Source: Phycisphaerae bacterium (GTDB taxonomy: Bacteria > Planctomycetota > Phycisphaerae > UBA1845 > Fen-1342). From it: 5,057 nt of DNA. The stretch spans positions 1 through 5,057 of the forward strand of contig JALSRY010000061.1 of assembly GCA_026984555.1 (NCBI GenBank). The letters are read 5' to 3'. Positions 1-5,057 of the stretch are shown piece after piece (the first letter of the stretch is position 1; every line of letters begins with the position of its first letter). A program made the translations under genes and the position numbers. The notes beneath the pieces were generated by a model, which saw only the letters and a list, made by a program, of their open reading frames with translations, did not search any database and was not told the DNA's origin.

Positions 1-709
1 GGTGGACAGCGAGCATTCCGCGGTGTTTCAGGCGATGCAGGCCGGCCGGCCGGCGGAGGTGCGCCGGGTGGTCTTGACCGCGTCGGGCGGTCCGTTCCGC
101 GACTGGCCGGCGGAACGCATCGCCGGCGCCACGCTGGCCGAAGCGCTCAACCACCCGACGTGGGAGATGGGGCCGAAGATCACGGTGGACAGCGCCACGA
201 TGATGAACAAGGCGCTGGAGGTGATCGAGGCCGTGTGGCTGTTCGACCTGCCGCCCGAGCGGGTCGAGGTGCTGGTGCATCCCGAGTCGATCGTGCACGC
301 GATGGTCGAGTTCTGCGACGGTTCGACGATCGCCCAGCTCGGCGTTCCTGACATGAAGACGCCGATCCAATATGCTATCACCTATCCGCGGCGCACCCCG
401 GGCCTTGCCAAACCCCTGCGTTGGACGGAAGTAAAGTCGCTCAATTTCGAGTCGCCGGATTTCGAGCGTTTTCCGGCACTCCGGTTGGGGTACGAAGCGG
501 CGCGGCGTGGTGGCAGCGCCGGAGCCGTGCTCAACGCTGCCAACGAGGCTGCCGTCGAGCTGTTCCGCCGCGAGCGCATCCGCTTCGGGCAGATCGCCCA
601 GCTTGCCGAGCGGGTATTGCGGCGGCACGAGTGGATCGCCAACCCCACACTGGCCCAACTGCTCGCATGCGACGCATGGGCGCGCCAAGAGGTTGATCGA
701 TGCTGTTAA
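1..709 (+). CDS. dxr: 1-deoxy-D-xylulose 5-phosphate reductoisomerase, 3' part
   Basis: Dxr (IspC) converts 1-deoxy-D-xylulose 5-phosphate to 2-C-methyl-D-erythritol 4-phosphate with NADPH and a divalent metal; it is the committed cytosolic step of the non-mevalonate isoprenoid pathway. The window begins inside the gene: base 1 ends a codon and 235 residues are visible, roughly the C-terminal 60 percent of a usual ~390-residue enzyme. The N-terminal NADPH-binding domain is outside. Counting from the first full codon (an internal GTG valine, not a start), the metal-site VDSEH is at residues 1-5, the substrate-binding ASGGPFR at 27-33, the flexible-loop HPTWEMG at 51-57, and KITVDSATMMNKALE at 59-73, which includes the third metal-ligand glutamate, E73. 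The LNAANEAAVELF segment and the C-terminal helical domain follow. All expected active-site residues in this part are present. The stop overlaps the start of rseP, so the two are probably co-translated. Identification is near certain. Confidence 0.97.
   Translation, partial: VDSEHSAVFQAMQAGRPAEVRRVVLTASGGPFRDWPAERIAGATLAEALNHPTWEMGPKITVDSATMMNKALEVIEAVWLFDLPPERVEVLVHPESIVHAMVEFCDGSTIAQLGVPDMKTPIQYAITYPRRTPGLAKPLRWTEVKSLNFESPDFERFPALRLGYEAARRGGSAGAVLNAANEAAVELFRRERIRFGQIAQLAERVLRRHEWIANPTLAQLLACDAWARQEVDRCC
688..692 (+). promoter_or_regulatory. Ribosome binding site of rseP inside the dxr 3' end
   Basis: AGAGG lies seven bases before the ATG at 700, at good Shine-Dalgarno spacing, and is within the last codons of dxr. 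It supports the 700 start, which gives a short N-terminal stretch before the first membrane helix. The start region ATGCTGTTAA contains the dxr stop, so translation of rseP is probably coupled to that of dxr. Confidence 0.7.
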
Positions 710-2967
710 GTACGGACACGGTGGATACCCTGCTGGCGGCGGCGACGACGCCCGCGTGGCTCCACAACACGATCCTGTTCCTCAAGGTGCTGATCGGTTT
801 CTCGATCATCATCTTCGTGCACGAGCTGGGCCATTTCCTCGCCGCCAAGTGGGTCGGCATCCGCGTCGATCGCTTCGCGGTCGGCTTCGGGCCGCGCCTT
901 TTCGGCTATCGGCGTGGCCGGGGGCTGACCTTCGGCAACGAGCCGGAGTACGCCTCCGAAGAGCTGGCCGAAAAGGGCTACGGCGAGACCGACTATTGCT
1001 TCAAGGCGTTGCCCTTCGGCGGCTACGTCAAGATGCTCGGGCAGGACGACATCATCGTCGACGAAGAGACCGGCGAGATGTCGCTCAACGACGACCCGCG
1101 GGCGTTTCCGAGCAAGTCGATCGGCGCCCGGATGATCGTCGTTTCCGCCGGCGTGGTGTTCAACCTGCTTTTCGCCGGGCTGTTGCTGATCGCCGTGTTC
1201 ATGATGGGCCAGCAACAGACCTCGCCGGTCATCGGCTGGATCCTGCCGACCAGCCCCGCCGCCGGCATCCTCCAGCCCGGCGACCGCGTCCTCGAAGTCA
1301 ACGGGCACCCCGTCGATTCGTTCCTCGACTTTCAGACCCACGTCGTGCTCGGCGGCAAGACCGCCCACATGAAGATCCGCCGCGCAGGCAAGACACTTGA
1401 AGTAGACGTACCCACCGCGCAGGACGCCACCCGCGGCGTGCGGGCCTTGTACGTCCAGGCGATGCTCACGACGACCCTGGCAGCGGACGCGCCGGCGGTG
1501 GCCGGATTGCCGGGGCTCAAGGCGGGCGACGTGATCCTGCGCATCGACGGCCAGCCCGTTCGCAACGGTTACGACATCAGCCGCATCTTCGCCCGCAGTC
1601 GCGGGCGCGTGCTGCGCTGCGCGGTGCGCCGGCCCGATCCCGAACATCCCGACCAGACGACGGAGGTCGAGTGTTGGGCCCGCGCGATGCTGATCATCTC
1701 GCCCGCCGAGTTCGGCTCGGGTGATCCCGCGGCGCTCGTGGACAGTACCCACATCCTGGGGCTGCGCCGCCGCCGAAAGATCGATCTGGTCGTGCCCGGC
1801 GATCCCGCGGAAAAGGCCGGGTTCGAGCCGGGCGACGTGATCGCGGCCTGGGGTGGGATTCCCAACCCGACCTACAAGGAGATCATCGACAACATCCAAG
1901 CCAACGCCGAACGACCGATCCAGGTCGTCGTCGAGCGCCACGGGCAGGAAAAAACGCTCAAGGTTACGCCCCGGCGACCGCTGAGCCTGTTCGGGCAGCG
2001 CAAGGCCAAGGTCGGGCTGGTCTTCTCGGTCAGCGGCGAGGAGGATCGCGCGGTGGTGTGCAGTTGCGCACCGGACACACCGTTTGCCGCGCTCCAGATT
2101 CCGCGCGGCGCGCTGCTGCTGGCGATCGACGACAAGCCCGTGGCCAACTGGTTCGACGTGGTCAACGTGCTCGAAGCCGTCGCGGGACGCACGGTCGCGG
2201 TGCGCTACCGGGCCGGCGGCGTCGAAACGACCGGCGAGGTCACGGTGCCGAGCAGCCTCGTCAACGAGCTGCGCCTCCCGCCCGACGCGGTCGTGTGGTC
2301 GGTCGATGGCGTCGACACCTACGAGCGGAAACGCCCCAACGGGCGCTCGGCGAAGTTTCGCCTCAGCGCCGAGCCGCTGGCGCTGCGCGAGGTGCTGCGC
2401 GAGCGGATCGGCAAGACGGTGCGCGTGCGCTACAGCCCGGGCATGTCCGCGCCCCCCACGGAAACAGAGTTCACCGTTCGCGAGGACAACTTCGACCCGT
2501 GGCAAATGCGGATCAAGCTGTTCTTCGACCAGAGCTTGCTCAAGCCGCAGACCGAGCTGGTCAGCGCCGGGGGCAACCCGATCCGGGCGATCCGCATGAG
2601 CGGCCGCTACGTCATGCGGCAGTTGTCCCAGGTGTACCTGTTTCTCAGCGGCCTGGCCCAGCGCAACGTGAGCACGCGCAGCGTCGCGGGCCCCGTCGGC
2701 ATCTTCAAGATCGCCATCCAGCGGGCCGAGGTGGGCATCGCCGAGCTGATGTTCTTCCTCGCGTTTCTCTCGGTGAACCTGGCGGTGATCAACTTCCTGC
2801 CGATGCCGGTGATGGACGGCGGCCTGATGCTGTTCCTGCTCATCGAGAAGATCAAGGGCAAGCCCCTGAGCCTCAAGACGCAAATGATCAGCACCATGGT
2901 CGGGCTGGCCGCGATCATCCTGATCGGGCTGGCCGTCACGATTCAGGACATCGGCCGGTTCTTCTGA
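700..2967 (+). CDS. rseP: RseP-family site-2 zinc metalloprotease with expanded PDZ array
   Basis: RseP-type proteases cut transmembrane segments inside the membrane, classically anti-sigma factors during envelope stress, and also clear remnant signal peptides. The zinc motif HELGH is at residues 41-45 in the first membrane helix (about 24-46). The PFGGYVKML membrane-reentrant motif is at 105-113, a second helix at about 145-168, GPVGI at 664-668, and the third zinc ligand lies in NFLPMPVMDGG (698-708, D706) ahead of a last helix near 732-748. The catalytic set is complete. Between helix 2 and GPVGI are about 500 residues that I divide into PDZ-like modules at roughly 175-240, 253-330, 350-424, 436-518 and a degenerate one at 521-594. 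E. coli RseP has two PDZ domains in about 450 residues, so this protein is far larger than usual. The usual GPxxN of the second helix reads GVVFN (151-155), losing the proline. A short acidic insert (about 80-98) precedes GGYVKM. The substrate is unknown. The gene follows dxr with a 10-base overlap. Confidence 0.95.
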   Translation: MLLSTDTVDTLLAAATTPAWLHNTILFLKVLIGFSIIIFVHELGHFLAAKWVGIRVDRFAVGFGPRLFGYRRGRGLTFGNEPEYASEELAEKGYGETDYCFKALPFGGYVKMLGQDDIIVDEETGEMSLNDDPRAFPSKSIGARMIVVSAGVVFNLLFAGLLLIAVFMMGQQQTSPVIGWILPTSPAAGILQPGDRVLEVNGHPVDSFLDFQTHVVLGGKTAHMKIRRAGKTLEVDVPTAQDATRGVRALYVQAMLTTTLAADAPAVAGLPGLKAGDVILRIDGQPVRNGYDISRIFARSRGRVLRCAVRRPDPEHPDQTTEVECWARAMLIISPAEFGSGDPAALVDSTHILGLRRRRKIDLVVPGDPAEKAGFEPGDVIAAWGGIPNPTYKEIIDNIQANAERPIQVVVERHGQEKTLKVTPRRPLSLFGQRKAKVGLVFSVSGEEDRAVVCSCAPDTPFAALQIPRGALLLAIDDKPVANWFDVVNVLEAVAGRTVAVRYRAGGVETTGEVTVPSSLVNELRLPPDAVVWSVDGVDTYERKRPNGRSAKFRLSAEPLALREVLRERIGKTVRVRYSPGMSAPPTETEFTVREDNFDPWQMRIKLFFDQSLLKPQTELVSAGGNPIRAIRMSGRYVMRQLSQVYLFLSGLAQRNVSTRSVAGPVGIFKIAIQRAEVGIAELMFFLAFLSVNLAVINFLPMPVMDGGLMLFLLIEKIKGKPLSLKTQMISTMVGLAAIILIGLAVTIQDIGRFF

Positions 2968-3452
2968 GCCTCCCGCCGGCGCTCGGCGCGGCATTGCGCC
3001 CGCGCATCGACCCACAGCAGCCCCAGCAGCACGAGGTTGGTAAGGATGCCCTGCGGCGCGTTGTAGATGTACTTGAGTATGCTGATCTGCCCCCCGCAAC
3101 CACAGTCGATCACCTTGCCCTGGAAATACGTGACCGTCTTGGCGATCGTGAACACCACCAGCAGAAAACCGAGAATCAAACGCGCTTCACGCCGCCAGAG
3201 ACACGCCAGCAATAGCAATCCCGCGAAAACCTCGACCCACGGCAACAGATAGGCCATCGCGTTGGTCGCGATGATCGGCACCAGCTCGTAGGCTCGGATT
3301 TCCTTCGCGAAGTCCAACGGCGCCACGATCTTGCCGATTCCCGAGATCAGGAACAACCCGCCGACGATCGCCCGAGCGGTGAGCGCGTACACGTCGATGC
3401 CGCCGCGATCGGCCGGCCCCGTCTGGCGTTCCACGGTCGCGGTCGTGGTCAT
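2943..3452 (-). CDS. MauE/DoxX-type redox-associated membrane protein
   Basis: This is a 169-residue integral membrane protein of the MauE/DoxX type. MauE is needed for maturation of the disulfide-rich methylamine dehydrogenase subunit; other members are linked to thiol or sulfur redox in the envelope. Four hydrophobic helices are visible at about 22-40, 60-84, 91-108 and 131-149. Family-like features are the SGIGKIVAP segment (37-45) after helix 1, LPWVEVFAGL (70-79) in helix 2, and CGCGG (117-121) between helices 3 and 4. The positive-inside rule fits: WRREAR (86-91) and the Arg-rich C-terminus (151-166) would be cytoplasmic, putting CGCGG outside. The ATG at 3452 immediately follows the TAG of the upstream rhodanese gene, with GGAGG ten bases before it. 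The 3' end overlaps rseP by 25 bases. There is no methylamine dehydrogenase gene here, so a methylamine role is unsupported; the rhodanese partner points to sulfur chemistry. The family call is strong, the function inferred. Confidence 0.86.
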   Translation of the reverse strand: MTTTATVERQTGPADRGGIDVYALTARAIVGGLFLISGIGKIVAPLDFAKEIRAYELVPIIATNAMAYLLPWVEVFAGLLLLACLWRREARLILGFLLVVFTIAKTVTYFQGKVIDCGCGGQISILKYIYNAPQGILTNLVLLGLLWVDARAQCRAERRREAQKNRPMS

Positions 3453-4052
3453 CTACGGAAGGCCTCCGTCGCCCGACGTCCCGCCCGGCTCGCCGCCGGG
3501 CGCGTTGGGGTCGGCCACCGCGTTCGGGTCGTCCGAATCGGCCGGTTCGTCGAGCCCGGTCCAAGTGTCGGGTCCGGTCGCGGTCGGAAGGTGCGCCGCC
3601 TCGATTCCCTCCCAACCGGGGAAGTAGATCTTCATGTCGAAAAAGCCGTAGTGTTCGAGCTCGGCGTACAGATCCTCGGCGTAATCGCAGTTGTTCGACG
3701 TGCAATAGAGCACGATGGGGTAGCCCTGGAGCGGAAGCAGGCGGTCGATGTTCGCGTCGATCGATCCGGGCGGGACGTTGAGCACCGGCGGGTAGGAACC
3801 GGTGTCGAGATGCCCTTGTTCGAACGCTTCTTGCGGGCGGGCGTCGATCACCACCGCGCCTTGGTCGATCAACTCCCGGAATTGTTCGAGCGTGATTCCC
3901 GCCGTCTGCCGCAACGTCTGGTGCAGCTCTTTCTTCTGCTCGATCGCGTGGAGGTCGGGAACCCACGGCAACTCGCGGGCGCGCAGGTACCCCGCCCCCG
4001 CTGCCAAAGCGAGGATCACCACGATCCGCCCCGCCGATCGTCGCAGCGTCAA
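3453..4052 (-). CDS. Membrane-anchored single-domain rhodanese-like protein
   Basis: Rhodanese domains carry a sulfane sulfur as a persulfide on an active-site cysteine. Read from the TTG at 4052 the protein has 199 residues: a basic N-terminus (TLRRSAGR), one hydrophobic helix at about 10-23 acting as signal anchor or uncleaved signal, a linker, and a rhodanese domain at about 52-155. The domain shows AVVIDARPQEAFEQGHL (66-82), the usual D-x-R ... F-x-x-GH signature, and the active loop YCTSNNCDYA (116-125), with C117 in the catalytic position and a second cysteine, C122. The tail from about 160 is acidic and rich in Asp, Pro, Asn and Gly, with DPNA twice, and looks disordered. The reading frame stays open far upstream, but that part lies over the DUF1573 gene and encodes no family sequence, so I reject a longer start. 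The TTG overlaps the DUF1573 stop as TTGA. An ATC at 4061 is discussed in the findings. The sulfur donor and acceptor are unknown. Confidence 0.87.
   Translation of the reverse strand: MTLRRSAGRIVVILALAAGAGYLRARELPWVPDLHAIEQKKELHQTLRQTAGITLEQFRELIDQGAVVIDARPQEAFEQGHLDTGSYPPVLNVPPGSIDANIDRLLPLQGYPIVLYCTSNNCDYAEDLYAELEHYGFFDMKIYFPGWEGIEAAHLPTATGPDTWTGLDEPADSDDPNAVADPNAPGGEPGGTSGDGGLP
3463..3467 (-). promoter_or_regulatory. Ribosome binding site of the MauE/DoxX gene
   Basis: On the minus strand GGAGG lies ten bases before the ATG at 3452, within the last codons of the rhodanese gene. The upstream stop and this start abut as TAGATG. The spacing is slightly long but workable and fits coupled translation. 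Confidence 0.6.
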
Positions 4053-5057
4053 CGTACCGATGGTTGGCCTCCCGATGTGGCGGGCATCTTGTCGGGCTTG
4101 GGCGAAGTGCCACCCTTGGGCGGCGCCGGCTGGGCCCGGTGCGGCATTCGGGCCGCACCGCTGCGAGGCGACAAGACACGCCGCACCGGCTTGCGCATAA
4201 CGACCTCGACGCGGAACTTGTGGTACTCCGGCGAGGGGTCGCTGGTCTCGATCTCGATCCAGCCCCCTTCCGCGGGCATGTCCTTGCCCGGCGGTAACGT
4301 CACCCGAATCTGGTAGAACTTCGTGATCGTGTGGGCCCGCTCGGGTTTCATCGGCGGAACCAGCTCGGCCTTGATGAGGTCGGGGTTGCTGGTCGTGATC
4401 TTCTCGATCTTGATCGGTTTGTCCGGCCGGTACGTCACCCGGATGATCCGCTGAAAACTCCGCGTGACCCACGGCGAGATGAACAGCCGCCGTGGCATCA
4501 CCGCGACCCGCGGCGCGACATACGCACTGACGGGGATCGTCATCGTCGGGAAACGTTCGATTCCGGTCTCCAGCTCGACCTCGGCGACATTGGCACCGAT
4601 CTTGAGCGGCGGCCGCGTCGCCACCGTCAGCCGGTACGCCATCCCGTCCTCGATCGTCTCCAGCTTGACATCGAACGGACCGGTGTCGCACCCCGGTTTG
4701 AGCTTGAGGTGCACGGGCTCTTTCATGTTGTTGTGCAGCTCGATCTGCTGCTTGACGGCCGACTCACGCTCCAGCCGGCCGAACACCACGCGGTTGCCCG
4801 GCTTGGCATCGAACAGGTGCCGGACGGTTCCCTTGATCCGGATCGCGACGCGCGGCCGGGCCGGGTCGTTGGTCTCCAGCGTGATCGTCTGCGATACTTT
4901 TTTCCTGTTCTTGCGCGTATTGTAGGTGATTTTCATGGATACCGACTCGCCCGGCGCCAGCTTGCGTTTCTGCGGCTTGGCGACGGTGCACCCGCACGAC
5001 GTGCGCACCCGCACGATTTCGAGCGGCGCGGTGCCGGTATTGCTGATCGTGACCTCG
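4049..5057 (-). CDS. DUF1573 (ASH/Ig-like) envelope protein, 5' end outside window
   Basis: The frame is open to the window edge. Codons beyond the GTG at 5014 still read as family sequence (TISNTGTAPLEIV), so that GTG is an internal valine and the true start and any signal peptide lie outside. 335 residues are visible. Residues 1-77 match the DUF1573 pattern: N-T-G-x-A-P-L, then TSCGCT (19-24), then LAPGES, TLETNDP and a closing strand IRIKGTV. Two further regions of similar length, about 80-180 and 181-289, look like degenerate copies of the same beta-sandwich fold (for example IELHNN...PVHL, and TYRPDKPIKIEKITTSNPDL), but neither keeps CGC; the second has one cysteine, C123. The last ~45 residues are rich in Pro, Lys and Arg and probably disordered. 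DUF1573 proteins are mostly predicted to be exported; their biochemical role is not established. The gene leads the rhodanese by a two-base overlap, implying a shared transcript. Family call confident, function unknown. Confidence 0.88.
   Translation of the reverse strand, partial: EVTISNTGTAPLEIVRVRTSCGCTVAKPQKRKLAPGESVSMKITYNTRKNRKKVSQTITLETNDPARPRVAIRIKGTVRHLFDAKPGNRVVFGRLERESAVKQQIELHNNMKEPVHLKLKPGCDTGPFDVKLETIEDGMAYRLTVATRPPLKIGANVAEVELETGIERFPTMTIPVSAYVAPRVAVMPRRLFISPWVTRSFQRIIRVTYRPDKPIKIEKITTSNPDLIKAELVPPMKPERAHTITKFYQIRVTLPPGKDMPAEGGWIEIETSDPSPEYHKFRVEVVMRKPVRRVLSPRSGAARMPHRAQPAPPKGGTSPKPDKMPATSGGQPSVR
4068..4073 (-). promoter_or_regulatory. Possible ribosome binding site of the rhodanese gene
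   Basis: GGGAGG on the minus strand, near the end of the DUF1573 gene, is the best Shine-Dalgarno match upstream of the rhodanese. It is 15 bases from the TTG at 4052, longer than normal, but only six from an in-frame ATC at 4061. It supports a start close to the DUF1573 stop without deciding which codon is used. Confidence 0.4.

Noticed and set aside
2..4. GTG as start codon of dxr
   Set aside because: It encodes the valine of the internal metal-site motif VDSEH; about 150 N-terminal residues must lie before the window.
2986..3005. Hairpin GCGCGG / CCGCGC with an eight-base loop, about 18 bases after the rseP stop, considered as a terminator
   Set aside because: The stem is only six base pairs, there is no T-run after it, and it lies inside the MauE/DoxX coding region; such inverted repeats are expected by chance at this GC content.
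706..3099. A 797-codon open frame on the minus strand opposite rseP
   Set aside because: It is a GC-driven shadow: its product is dominated by His, Arg, Asp, Ala and Gly without motifs or membrane helices, while the plus strand encodes a complete RseP with every catalytic motif.
2058..3215. A 385-codon plus-strand frame crossing the end of rseP
   Set aside because: The product is Arg/Ala/Gly-rich low-complexity sequence in a different frame from RseP, and it runs across two well-supported genes on opposite strands.
3187..4316. Other long frames over the rhodanese gene, on the minus strand at 3187-4179 and the plus strand at 3591-4316
   Set aside because: Products are arginine-rich or motif-free and conflict with the clear rhodanese domain in its own frame.
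4053..4691. Upstream extension of the rhodanese frame over the DUF1573 gene
   Set aside because: The extra residues match no family and overlap well-conserved DUF1573 sequence; the hydrophobic anchor begins only after 4052.
4464..4925. A 153-codon plus-strand frame opposite DUF1573
   Set aside because: No ribosome binding site or recognisable domain; explained as the antisense of a conserved beta-rich coding sequence.
5012..5014. GTG as start codon of the DUF1573 gene
   Set aside because: Codons upstream to the window edge continue the conserved N-T-G-x-A-P-L pattern that normally precedes SCGCT, so the start is outside.

Overview
This window is GC-rich (mid-60s percent by eye), coding almost from end to end, and holds five genes in two convergent blocks. 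It looks like chromosomal DNA of a Gram-negative-type bacterium. A very long RseP with many PDZ modules, placed directly after dxr, and a cluster of a DUF1573 protein, an anchored rhodanese and a MauE/DoxX protein are both combinations I associate with Planctomycetota and relatives. That assignment is an inference of moderate to low confidence, since no rRNA or other phylogenetic marker is present.

Plus strand, 1-2967: the 3' part of dxr (non-mevalonate isoprenoid pathway) overlaps by 10 bases the start of rseP, an intramembrane site-2 zinc metalloprotease. The dxr-rseP pairing is the familiar envelope/isoprenoid neighbourhood, but this RseP is 755 residues long and appears to carry five PDZ-like modules instead of the usual one or two.

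Minus strand, 5057-2943, read right to left: a DUF1573 protein cut by the window edge, then a membrane-anchored single-domain rhodanese, then a four-helix MauE/DoxX-type membrane protein. The genes overlap by two bases or abut exactly, so this is almost certainly one transcript. Each protein has a cysteine motif (SCGCT, CX4C and CGCGG) that the predicted topology places on the outer face of the cytoplasmic membrane. This suggests an envelope thiol or sulfane-sulfur module, which is the most interesting hypothesis in the window.

The two blocks meet tail to tail, and the rseP and MauE/DoxX coding regions overlap by 25 bases, leaving no intergenic terminator. No stretch over 300 bases lacks a gene. 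I see no tRNA, rRNA, CRISPR array, insertion sequence or attachment site.
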